Below, piece by piece: positions 38,501 through 49,473 of a stretch of 64,000 nucleotides of DNA. The stretch covers positions 310,001 to 374,000 of the forward strand of contig CAJNDS010002292.1 of NCBI GenBank assembly GCA_905221605.1. The letters run 5' to 3'. The translations under genes were made by a program, and so were the position numbers. This stretch comes from Symbiodinium natans (Eukaryota; Sar; Dinophyceae; Suessiales; Symbiodiniaceae). Every line of letters begins with the position of its first letter. Positions within the stretch are counted from its first letter, which is position 1. A model generated the notes under the pieces. That model worked only from the letters and a program-made list of their open reading frames with translations, had not been told where the DNA came from and ran no database searches.

Positions 38501-38867
38501 TCAGGGCTCAATTGTTTCAGTGAAGTGCGGGTGCAACAGTCACCGGTTAAACGGCTCGGCTACAGAAGTCTGATCCTGATGGTCCGCTCTGTACTCCGCA
38601 TTCCACTGTATTCTGCCCCCGTGTTCCACTGTGGTTGATTTAGGGTTCATGTTGAGAGCAGTTCAGGGCTTTAGGTTGTTTGGGTTTGTGTAGGGTTTTA
38701 GTGTTAATCAGGTTTACGGTTTACATGTTTTTAAGGTTGCTTCAGGGGTTGTAACATTACAACCTGTGATTTTGGCTGGCACTGCGCCACCTAGATATCA
38801 TTAGAGAAGAAGCTGTGGGGTAGACTCTGTATGGAAGCTGCGCAAGTCCTCACGAAAACTTGCATAG
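38501..38867. other. No gene seen
   Basis: AT/GT-rich sequence with several TTTAGGGTT-like words near 38640-38760, each in a different context. It ends at a TAG|G acceptor (38867|38868) for the first methyltransferase exon recognised. Confidence 0.4.
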
Positions 38868-39239
38868 GCATCTGAGGACTCTGCAGCTGCAGCGCTTCCA
38901 TGCAGCACCGGAGACGTTGAGTGGCAAAAGGCTGTGATGCCACTGTACTCGATGCACATGGGCGCAGCCCTCAGTCCTAGAAGGCCCTCTGAGCGGAGCT
39001 TCCAGTGTTTAGAGCGTGTGCATGATTCACATTATCGTCTTATGTTGAGTGAGATCGTGAAACAAGGTTGCGAGAACATGGGTCCGCTCCTCCACAGCCT
39101 GACGCGCTTCGTCAAGCCACGATGCTGCCTGGAAGTCGGGGCAGGCCCAGGATCAGGAGTGGAAGTAATTAAAGCAGTAGTAACAACAAGTAGTACTTGT
39201 AGTACCAATCATAGTTGGCAGCGGTATTGGTTGTTGCGG

Positions 39240-39315
<76 letters not shown>

Positions 39316-42300
39316 AGTGTTGTTGTGCTCGCTGCAGCAGGGGCAGCAGTTGTTGAAGTTGTAGTCGTTAGTAGTTGCAGTAGTAGTCGTCGTGGAGGTG
39401 TTCGTCGTCTTGTACGTGCAAGTCGTGTTTGCGACGCTGTATTGAGCGTGTTTTTTTCAGAAGATCATGCGTTTAGCAGTGTCGTTGTCGTGCTTCACAC
39501 GCTGGTGAGGGTTGCTCTTTTCTTTTGTATGTCTCCCGCAGGAGCTGCAGAAAATCAGCTGGACTAAAGTTTCTTGGTGGGTCATTCGTGGGTTAGCTTC
39601 TAGGGAGGCATTAGGGCGGGCAAGACAATATTGCTCCTAGACGGCAGAGGCTTGGAGCTTTGGCGGATTTCTAGTCGTTGCACTTGGTGAGCGGAGCGTG
39701 TTTTTCCTTCCAATTTCAAGCACCATCACTTGGAATAACAGCCAGACATATGCAAGCTTGAGAGTATAGTTTATCGTCACTGGGCGGCATACATCAAAAT
39801 TATGAATTCTCTTGTGTCTCTTGTGTGCATGTTAGGAAGGCAGATGCATCATTCATAGTGTCATAATCAGGCACCACATCATAGGCTTGCGATCCAGAGA
39901 ACGTAGGCTATTGGACGATGCAATATCGCATCAGGGTGTGCGCTTCGAAAGCAATCACAAGCAACAAACTCAACAAACACCACAATCAGAAAGCCCGATG
40001 AGCCGATGAGCCTGAAGGTCGAGAGACAAACCCAAGATAAACACAGCACGACATTAGAAGCAGGAAATGTTCTGTTGAGACTGCATCTACATTAAGCTCG
40101 GTTTCTGTTTTGCCTTGTGTGTTGGCTGCGTGGCTTTCTTGTTTTTGTAGCGGTCTGGCACAAATCCATTTACCCCAATCCTGCTTGGCATGGATGCGTG
40201 ATGGTGCAACCTACCGTTGTTGTAAGTTCCAACTTTTTCACGGCGGGTGCGATCTTTCGCCTTCAGCCCTCATCTGCTGTCCATGCCAAAGCCAATCCGA
40301 TGAACATGTTTTTAGAGACTTTGTCGCGGCTGCTGGGATGGGCTCGCGTTTCGGTTGATGAGAAGCCGCTTGTTTTCTTTGTGATGTGGTGAGAAAGGCT
40401 GGGAAACCAAGCTAAACTGAAACGATCCAGAAAGCCATGGCAATTCCGTGAGTCGCAGTTCATCATCGGAGAACCCGCAGGAAATATGCCATGGTTTGCT
40501 TCTGTTTCAAGCGCATCTGAATAATGGGAGTCCATAGGTAATGGCTTTCGTGTGAAACTAGAGAGACTCTTTCCAAGCGACAGTTGATTTCGGCGTAGGC
40601 ACGCTGGGAATTGTGACCTTCGATTTCATCTCGAGAATAGGCAATATAGGCACAATGAACATCAAGGACGCACCATCATAAAGATGGCATAAAATCCAAG
40701 TGCGCCCGAACGAAATCTGCATCAATCGTTAGCAATTCTGGAAGCTCCCGGAACCTGTAGGTGTGCAGCTTCTGCACGCAGATGAGTGCTCGCAGATGGC
40801 ACGTTCATGTGGAGCGTTGCAGGCTACACGTCGGCCTTCTTGCTGCAAGCATTAGAGGACACCTTGGCGCTGCTGCGTTTGGGGCAAGAGTTGTAGAAAC
40901 TTCCGCAAGGACAACTGGCGGGAGATGCAGTTCTGGGAGTCGTGGCGAAGCTCACAGTCATCAAAGACTTCAAACACGTCTGGACCCACCCCAGAGAGCT
41001 GGCTGGTCGGCATCTTGGATGGAATTGTGCAACGTGAAAATGATGAAAATGGTCATGTTCAAGTTATGTATGCCTGTATGCCCGAGCTCAATGTTTCCTG
41101 ACTGCAGGCGGATCTGGTTCGCCTATCGACGTGGAAGGCACTTTCATGGATGCTTTGAGACCCCACATTTTGTGAGTTGCCCAGACATGCACATATCAAG
41201 CTTCAAGGGCCTTGTGAGGGTGATGTGCCGCCGTGCACCAGGTGGAGTGTTGCATTGCGTCGACAACTTTGCTCATCAACACACAACCGCACCAGAGCTT
41301 TTCCGTGTAGCGCAGCGTCAGCTCCTTAGGCAGTTCAACCAAGTTTAGCTTGTTCAGCTGTGCTGACTGACTTTTGTGCCCAGACCGAGTGACCGCGAAT
41401 TCGTGCAGAGGTTTTACGTTGGTATTGCCTACCCATTTGCGTAAAGCCTCAACAAGGCCTATGTATTTCCATCTTTTTGTTCTTGTACCTGCTGGTCTGC
41501 TCCTGAGGTTTGGGAATCCAACATCGATTGAGGCTCTTGGCAGTCTGGTGCATAGGTCGCGCAACAGTGCGCTTCGCAGCTGTTGTGCTGGGACTCCTTC
41601 GACTGGTGTCGTTTAGGCTCAAGACCGGCTTGTAGCACTTGTAGCCATGACAGAATATGTGCACTTGTTCCAGTCAGCCGCTTGCCTTAAACTAAAACGT
41701 TTTCTCTGCTGACTGAAGGCGAGTGCAGCATGCGGCAGCTTGTGACAGCATTCTCAGGTCGTCCCAGAACGGTACGAGATCCGCTTTGATTTTCGCAAGT
41801 TGGGGGCAAATGAAACCTTCACTGGACATTGGAAGGCGCAACTAGACCTCAAGATGCTCGGTCTTGTTGAGCCTACTTAGAGGGCCTACTTAGAGGGCCT
41901 ACTTTATGTCCATTTTGAACAGTTGGGGAGGTTTGAAGATGTTGGAAGCATCTGGTGGCCCTCAATCTTCGGTAACATTGCGACGGTATCTTTTTTGCAT
42001 CGTACCGCAACAGGAAACCCTCAGACTCGATTCACCTCCATGCCAAAGCAATCCAGATTGAGTCTGCTGTGGCAACGACCGCGACAGCGGAAGCTGTGCC
42101 GTTGAAGACCTCAACGATCCAGGAACCTGGGTGCCACGTTTCATATTTTCTTGAGGTTGCAAGGCATGCTTGATTTCTTGATGTTTCTTACTACTGCTCC
42201 GATTGGTCAGTTGCCCACCTGCATTGTCTACCTCAAAGAAGCATCGCGCACCTGGCGCGGAGTGGAAAACGACCTGAAGCCGAAGCCATATTGCAAAGGA

Positions 42301-45300
42301 GCAGTGGGGGCAAGCCGGGCAAGAGGCGGTGAGTAGTGAGTAGGTGCAGCCACATTCGGGGTCGCAGGTACTTTTCGAAGACATGCGAAGACTGATTAGG
42401 CGAAGACGCGTCGCAAGGCCAAGCCACACTGGGAGGCGAACGCGCATTGCGAACCGCATTCGCCAGCGAAAGGTCTGGGCGTGCGAAGACCACTTCCAAA
42501 GAAACATCTAGGACGACGAAGTCAGGCATCGATGTGGCTTTACAACTCGGTGTCAGGCGGCAACAATGGCAACATGGTGTCAGAATGCAGCAGCGTCTTC
42601 AGGCTGCAACGTGGCGTCAGACAATATGGTGGCATCGGAATGTGCGTCGTCAACCGCAATCCGGGTTCAGTAGTAGTCCGCCGCTAGTCATTTCGCGCCC
42701 CCTTGTCCTGGGCTTTCTCCATCCCCTGCTCAAGATGAATATGCTGAAGCGGGCATATCGAACCTCATCAACCAAACAGGACGCGTCCGAGACCATTGTG
42801 CTTACCTTCGCCAAAGAGCTCATGGGGATGATCAGCATTGAGTGCAACTTCAATGGACGAATTCGGGGTCCGCTGAATGGTGTATACCACTGCACTTTTG
42901 AGAATGGCGATGCGGGAATTTCGACCCACTTCGAGCCTATCTACGCGAGATATGCACCCCAGTGGCAGCGCTAGCGTCTGTATTTGGAATTTTCCATGCT
43001 GTGACAGCCAAGAATTGTGCACAACTCCATTGCATGGTACTTGTAGCTGGTGACAAGTTTGCTGGTTTTCTTTTTGCACGGCATGGCTTCTGTCAACCGT
43101 GCAAGGCTTTTCCTTGCATCGACGAGCCGCGGGCGAAAGCTCGCTTCAAGATATCGATCATTGCCCCTAGCAAGCTGACTGTGGCTTGGCCATGCTTGGC
43201 CTGTCACTACATCGCATACATCGCATACATCGCATGTCGCTCGCAGCTGATACCGAAAGGTTGTCTCCAACATGCCTGAAGAGCTTGCCAAGCCGGTCGA
43301 GTCGTCAGGGCAAGATCTTTTGACGGAGCATGTGTTCGCATCGGCCTGATTTGGCATATCGGATTTGGAACGCACTGCTTGCCGGCCTGTCACAGAAAGT
43401 TAAACCGGAGAAGCGAAAGAAGCTGGAGCTGCAAACTTAGGCTGAGACGCCTCGGATGTCCACATATTTGCTCGGCTTTGCTGTAGGAGACTTCTCGACC
43501 ATCCGCCTGGAAGATGGAAAGGCACCTGTGCCAATGGCCTTGTATGCCCAGCGCGGCAGAGAGCCACAGCGAACGAATAGCATGCAGGTTTGTTGAATTT
43601 TGTTGACCTCGGCCAGTTCCATTGGGTTGGATTCGCACTCGGTGGAACTTTTTCAAGGGCTCTGAGGATGCTACGCCAATTTCGAGAGACAACGAAGATC
43701 CACAAAAACACCCGCAGTCCACCTCGCTGACAAACCTTCAGCAAAAGCACCTTAGCAATGAAAGAGCCAAATACCCCTCTCGAGTGCGTATCAGTGGGAA
43801 GCGAAGAATCGTTTGTTCTTCGAACTGCGTCCCGTGAGTCCAGGGTGCAGCTGACCGGCCTCTCGAGCCGAGCATTTCGGATGTCAGTCGGCCAGGGGCC
43901 TGGTCCCGTGCTGCACAGCTCAGGAACGTTTGGGAAAGTTTGCCCTCGACATTGCTGCTCATAGCTTGGCCTTCTTTGAAGAGTTCTTCAAGTTGAAGTT
44001 CCCCCTGCCGAGACGTCGCTGCACTTCGTGCTTGATGTGCTGCATGCCGTGCTGCGTTGTGCAACATGTCATGCAGTGAGAAGAGAGAGTGAGCCGAGGA
44101 AGCTGGACTTGGTAATTCCACCAGCTTTTCCAATAGGCGGCATGGACTCACGCTTAGATGCGCTTCGCAGAGTTGTTGCTTACTGCTCACTTCAAGATAT
44201 GCCCTAAGCGGCTCACACTGAAAGTGAAGTCCGGTGCAAGTCTTTGTCGCCCAGCGAAGCGGCGCAGGGCAGACTAACTTTTTTCTCTCTTTGCCTTAGG
44301 AGAATTGGGGGTTCATCACGCTCGTTGACCGTGCGTTGCTGGAAGATGATGCCTCTCTTCGAAAGAAGCAGACTGTCGTCACCTGGACGAAAACGAAAGA
44401 GGGCTGAGTCCGCTGAGGCTGAGTTCCTAGTTGAGAGGGGGTGGAGATGTTTACGGTGGATACACATGGCATATCATGACATCACACCGCGCTAAGGCCT
44501 CCTTGGTGGCCCACGAGGTGTCTCACATGTGGTTTGGCGATCTGGTAACTCCTCAGTGGTGGGACGACTTGTGGCTGAAGGAGGGCTTCGCATCCTGGGT
44601 GAACCTTTTGCCACTTGAGGCCAGAGCAGCGTTGCTTCAAAATGTGCAACGGAGCTGTGTTGTTGCAGACCGAGTCTTGATGATTCTTCTTGCCGTGCCT
44701 GGAGTCTCTCTGACCATCTGTCCTTGCCTTGCGAGGCCCGGTACCCGGAATGGCGTGTTTGGGACAGCTGGGCGCTCTCACTGCTGTACGGTGGCAAGTC
44801 GGAAGGTGCCTTGGAGGTGGACCAGTACGAGGCAACGCACGCGATAGAAGTGCCGGTGAATCATCCAAGCGAAGTGCAGGACTTCTCGGCGCACTTTTTT
44901 AAATTTCTCTGCTGTCGTGCGCATCTCCGTGCATCTTGAAAGCTGCCAGATCTTGAGATGCTTTGCATCGTACCGCCTCAGGAGATATTCGATGCATTGA
45001 GCTATAACAAGGGTTCTGCGGTCGTGAACATGCTGTACCACTCCTTGGGGCATGCTACATTCCAGAAAGGGCTGTCTGCGTGGCTAGATCGATACAAGAG
45101 CCGTGGATCAATTTCGTCGGGATGGCATGGTAGACATCAGACCTATTCAGACCTTTAAAGGAGCCAGAAGAGAGCCTCTGCCAGGAACACGAACTCGACC
45201 ACTGCGGAGCTCTGGGCATCTTTAGCAGCAGCTTCTGGACAACCCGTGGAAGAGCTCCTGGGCATCAACATGCTCTCGCACTTCCGAAAGCTTGCGGAAA

Positions 45301-48300
45301 CGACACTCGCATGCTTCTTGACCAAGAGATCACTGCTTATCATCGCGCATCGCTGCGCTGAGGATGATGTCTAGCTGGACGAAGCAAATGGGATTTCCTG
45401 TCTTGGAAGTACGTCTCGGTCGCAGCCTTTGCGCTCACAAGTGGGCCGGGAAACGGGGCTGAGGCGTGTTGAGCAAAAGGCATCGTTATGTGGCCAATTA
45501 CAGTCTTTCGGGTGGTGTTATGGGATGCTGTCTCAGGCAGCTCAGCGGATAGCTGGGAAATTTCGCAGCGGCGCTTTTCGCTGCCGTCGGGCAACTCCCA
45601 GGACTGCCCCGGAATCAAGGAAGCGACCGCCAATGGGGCAGTTGTCCGCAGGTTCATGGTCTACTTCATGCTGTTTTTGTATCATGTTGTAAACATTGAA
45701 ACCCATTTCTCCCACCCCCACCCTCCATATGAAACGGGTTCGCACCAAAATTGCTTTAATATTGGCAGGTCTCCAGATATGTGTCTTTTCTTAAGAAGGG
45801 GGTTAGTTACTGAACTGACTGTCCTGGAGGAGAAGCGACAGAGGACGAGCACATGGACCGTCCCCATACTTGTTGCACATGCAGACGCTCCAGATCTTGT
45901 GGAGCGCGTGTCCCTTACCGGCGCAACGATCACCGTTCCCCGCAGAGGCAGCTTGGCCCATTTTGGCCCTCCCATGAGCTTATTGTGATCGGAGCTTGTG
46001 TTCCTGGGATTTCTTGCTGTCTCGCTTGCAGGCAAGTGGATCAAGGTCAATGCTGGGATACGTACGCCGCTCCGTGTGTCTTACACTGTGGACCTCCTTC
46101 GAGACCTAATACATGCAGGACGGACATGCGATTTTATAACCCGCACTTGTTCTTTTGTTACCCGTGCATGTGAATGCATGGCTGCATGGCTGCAGTTTGA
46201 GAAGATGCTTCTTCTCCATCCGTTCAGGCCCTGCCCTGCGGCCCCTGGACCGCGTTGGGCTGGTAGATGACAGTTTCGCACTTGTGCGTGCAGGCCACTT
46301 TCCCCATGCAAGACCTGTGTTTTGAAGCTGCTATGAATGTTCAAGTAGCACCCCCCTCCCCCCCCCAAAGGATGTAGTGTGCAGTTGTGACACTCTACGC
46401 GATGCCATGTGGGTGTGCAGAAGCGCATCAACTACAGAATCCTTAAACCCCCCAAAATAAGGAATAGATAGGATGCAGTTTCATGCGAGATGTATGCTTG
46501 AGTGCTGACCCTCTGGAGGCATGATGGAGCTGGGCACGCTGTTGTCGCTCTTCAAGTCGTTGCTTCCGTCCGAGGGTGATTCTTTGGCCTGGGTCGGGCA
46601 CATCAAGATACTGCGCAAGGCACCTGAGGGAGCTTCCTGCTGAGCTGAGTAGCTTCTAGCCCAATTGCCACGTATTGATTCGTGGCTGCGCAGAAGTGCT
46701 GAGGTATTGAAGATTTTCGGCGATGATGTGTCGGCCTTGTCAGGGTTCATCTGTGACTTGGTCATGCCACTCAAGGACAGCTCAACTGCTGCGCTCGGGA
46801 TCCTACATTCGTACGAGTTCGCACCCCTTCTAGCTGGGCATCAACTTTTGTCAAGGAGCGGCTGGGCTGGGAGGAGGTTGACGGTGAAGATGCATGGGAT
46901 GCACTGCTCCGGCCAGAGGCCGGATTTCATTGCCGACATGAGGTTACGTATTGGATGTTCACCTAAGACTCCTAAGACGTGCTTTCATATAAGCAGAAGC
47001 TCTGCTGAACAGTGAAGGTTCTCTCACTCTTGGGGGCGTGCCAGGCCGGTGTGAGCAAAACCAAGCGCGAAGCTGCTCACATGTCGCAGAACACGATTCC
47101 ATCCTTTTTTGAGGTGTTTCACAAGTGAAGCTTTTGTCCAACAGGAGCCGGTGGTGTGCCGGGAGTCCATCCAACACTGCGAAACATATTTGTGCACGAC
47201 GCACCCGAGACCACGGGGCAAGCCGGGCAAACTGAGCATGAAGGCATCCTACGAGTCCGCGTGCTCAATCTGTGGAGGCACATCTGCTTGAACGTGTTGC
47301 AGTGCACATAGTGCGCATCACATAGTGATATAGTGCGCTGTCTTCTTGAATCCCATGGCTTAGATCCGAGGTCTAGACGTTCCCAGCTCTGCCGTGCGGG
47401 GAGTAGCTCTACAAGTTGGTCTATCTTCAAAGGGTTCTCTGTGGCACGGGATGTCCTCTCGACTACAAGCAAGCAAAAACACAGAGGAACGTGATCAGCT
47501 GATCCTGGCAATGATGGGCCATGAAGATGCAGAGCAACTCAAGGAATGGGTTGCTCGTGCTCTCGGGGATGCTCTGGGGGCTTCTCTCCCCAGTCAAGAA
47601 TGGGCGACCATGTTTAGTGGCCTGGCAGCAAACCACCACCACAAGCGCCTGGCATGGAACCTGATGACGCGGCACTGGCAGAAGGTGTATGAAACGTGGG
47701 GGCAATCACAGTTCAAGATGAAATCCATTGTTGCTGCTGCCATGACCAAAGCCGACATCCATGAAGTGCGGAGCTTCTTCACCGCCAATCCTTGCAGCTT
47801 GGCATACAGATCAGATGCCAATTTTCAAGTGGTAGCAAGATTCCAACAAGCAATGGCATCTGAGGCGATGTTGCCAAGCGTAGTATCGAGCAGGGTCTCG
47901 AAGGCTTGGCGGCAGATGCCGAGCTCCATTCCATGGCTGAAGTCGTTCAACAACTCTTGCACACCGAGCCTCGGCAGCAGTCAATCAGGATCAAGGAGAT
48001 AGTTAGGACGCTTGTTTTGCTCTCGTGGCTGCATAAGAGTGTCAAAGTCTGCTTCAGCGGCTTCAGCGTCTGCGCATCTTTGAGAACAATTCTCAGGGCG
48101 TTTCGGCGCTGTGATGCGCCGTGATGAAATGATGAGAGGTAGGAACTGAATCGACGGACTGAGTCACGGGGAAAGCGCCGCAAGATGCACGAGATGCGTC
48201 AAGATGCACGCTCCTCCGCAAAGGTCAGTGTCGTCATTTTGAGCTTTTGTGAGGCAAGCTCAGGCAAGGCCGCAAGGCTTCAAGTTCTGGCATCTTGCCT

Positions 48301-49385
48301 TGGCATTGCAAGAGCATGCGCAAAGAAGGTAAAACAATGCGTCTTACTACTCCAAACCTCTGTATTTTTATGACGATGTTGGCACCGTGTGGCACAACAT
48401 GGCACAACTGCGACCATCTCCTGAAGGCTCCACCTCGACGACGCAAGAGCTTTTCTCGAAGAGTCTGGGCACCTTCACTTTGATTTCGTCTGGCTGGACA
48501 TGAGAGTGGCAGCGTGTACAATGCAGAATAATGTAGAGATGCGTAGAGCCATGTAGAGCCGCTGTAGAGATGTGTTGGTTTTCACCGACGTGCAAGCGGT
48601 AGACAAGCAGCTTGCCCAGCTTTTGCAGGATGGATTGCTGGACTTTGCACCACCAGTGAATGGAAATGTAAAGGCAGGTCCCCCAGCGTAAGAGAGAAGG
48701 TTTCCGTCTCTAGCCTTTGAACCAGAGCGCTCTGCCCAGGACGGCATTGACAGCTTCCTGTCGCTACTTTGGCCTCGAGTTCTTCCCGGAGGCTTAGTTC
48801 TGCCACTCGGGAGCAGACAACTGATCCCAAAGTGTTATTATTATCGATGCTTTGAGCCCAAATAGCCCCAGGTCCTCTGACGATGACTGGGGACTCCACA
48901 AAACCGGTACGATGTTGTTTGGTAGTTGTTTTTTGTACTTGTTGCCTTCATGCGAATTCTATAGATGGCATCGAAGGCTCCACAGCACTTTGACGAACAG
49001 CGCTGTTCGGGAATGGGTGGACTCTGCGCTGTTCTTAGCATTCGCTACGCGTTGTCATTTTTCGACCCGTACCCCGCATCAGAGCATCTAATTCTCGAAG
49101 CGAAGTCTCAGGCAGCCAAGTCGCTGCAGGGCACACCGGGTGCTATGTTGAGCCTTTTAGAGTGCTTCAGTTGCATTACGAGCAGTCGATTGTTGAAACG
49201 GGGTTGCTTCAGAACCAAAGGCTTGCGTACGTCGGTGAGCATGCGCATAGAGGCATAGGATGAGTTTCACTGAAGTCCACTCCAGGCCCCACAAGAAGTT
49301 TCAGAACTCGGTCAGCATCCTGCAGAAGAGGCACCAGCTTTGGCTGCTGCCAGAACCACAAGGGACAAAGGAAGTCATCTACTAG
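38868..49385 (+). CDS. Class I AdoMet-dependent methyltransferase, split around a nested gene
   Basis: Exons: 38868-39144 (to [16 protein letters not shown]), 40823 to about 40890 ([20 protein letters not shown]), 41242-41329 ([20 protein letters not shown]), 48427-48496 ([10 protein letters not shown] then HFDFVWL), 48740-48801 ([17 protein letters not shown]), 48977 to about 49020 ([14 protein letters not shown]), about 49080-49161 (AMLSLLE) and 49286-49385 ([15 protein letters not shown], stop 49383-49385). AdoMet motif I, LEVGAGYTS, is made only after removing a 1,678-nt GC-AG intron (39145-40822) that holds a CTG repeat. The D-F-V-W-L-D acidic strand and PGGL...HSTLTN are typical of this fold. 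The join 41329|48427 keeps phase and implies a 7,097-nt intron containing a whole M1 aminopeptidase gene. The exon(s) between 40890 and 41242 and the true start are unresolved. The methyl acceptor is unknown. Confidence 0.82.
39243..39315. repeat. (CTG)24 microsatellite inside methyltransferase intron
   Basis: Pure TGC/CTG run of about 73 bp within the intron 39145-40822, preceded and followed by GTA/GTT-type trinucleotides. The poly-Cys ORF across it is an artefact. Confidence 0.95.
41758..48124 (+). CDS. M1-family zinc aminopeptidase (puromycin-sensitive/ERAP type), about 23 exons
   Basis: Removes N-terminal residues from peptides using one zinc. Exons: 41758-41860 ([12 protein letters not shown]), 42780-42950, 43106-43180 ([16 protein letters not shown]), 43260-43343 (VVSNMPEE), 43441-43587 ([16 protein letters not shown]), 43924-44009, 44099-44144, 44300-44377, 44497-44619, 44736-44879, 44982-45097, 45185-45253, 45363-45418, 45537-45601, 45830-45947, 46032-46118, 46228-46293, 46519-46619, about 46665-46775, 46856-46922, about 47244-47280, 47387-47813 and 47879-48124. 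The zinc site HEVSH (His codons 44512 and 44524) plus Glu (44581) has exact HEXXH-18-E spacing. The substrate motif GGMEN (usual GAMEN) is made by splicing 44144 to 44300. The ERAP-like helical C-domain includes [17 protein letters not shown] and [20 protein letters not shown]. The N-terminal exon, the part between 41860 and 42780, and a few joins (42950, 46619, 46922-47387, the end) are unresolved. The gene lies inside a methyltransferase intron. Confidence 0.93.
41871..41905. repeat. GCCTACTTAGAGG short tandem repeat
   Basis: Two and a half copies of a 15-bp unit just after the first recognised M1 exon, within its intron. Confidence 0.85.
48568..48690 (+). other. Coding-like island inside a methyltransferase intron
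   Basis: Within the GA-AG intron 48497-48739 one frame reads [20 protein letters not shown] and ends in GPPA-stop (TAA about 48688-48690). It is more protein-like than usual intron sequence. It is not part of the methyltransferase fold and its removal is needed to join the flanking exons. It may be an alternative exon or a relic. Confidence 0.3.
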
Positions 49386-49473
49386 CAATCTGCTCTCAAG
49401 GGGGCATGTTGGTTGGCCTGGTCTCCTAGCTCCAATCAGCTGTTGAAAACCCATGAATCCAGAAGTTAAAAAG

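Larger units (their letters stand above)
41330..48426 (+). other. 7.1-kb GC-AG intron hosting a complete gene
   Basis: 5' site AG|GCAGTT at 41329/41330, 3' site GAAG|G at 48426/48427. The flanking exons join in phase 2 to give a continuous methyltransferase reading. No other exon for this part of the methyltransferase is seen between 41330 and 41758 or between 48124 and 48427. Confidence 0.7.

Noticed and set aside
38640-38760. TTTAGGGTT-like words as interstitial telomere repeat
   Set aside because: The words are scattered and not in tandem register; too degenerate to call.
38934-39317. Methyltransferase ORF ending in a poly-Cys tail
   Set aside because: The poly-Cys part is the intronic CTG repeat; coding leaves the frame at 39144, where splicing to 40823 restores the AdoMet motif.
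41200-41345. Exon 41242-41329 as the N-terminus of the aminopeptidase (reading on into 41758)
   Set aside because: Its sequence ([16 protein letters not shown]) fits the methyltransferase fold between motif I and the acidic strand, and joins 48427 in phase; the aminopeptidase family has no such segment.
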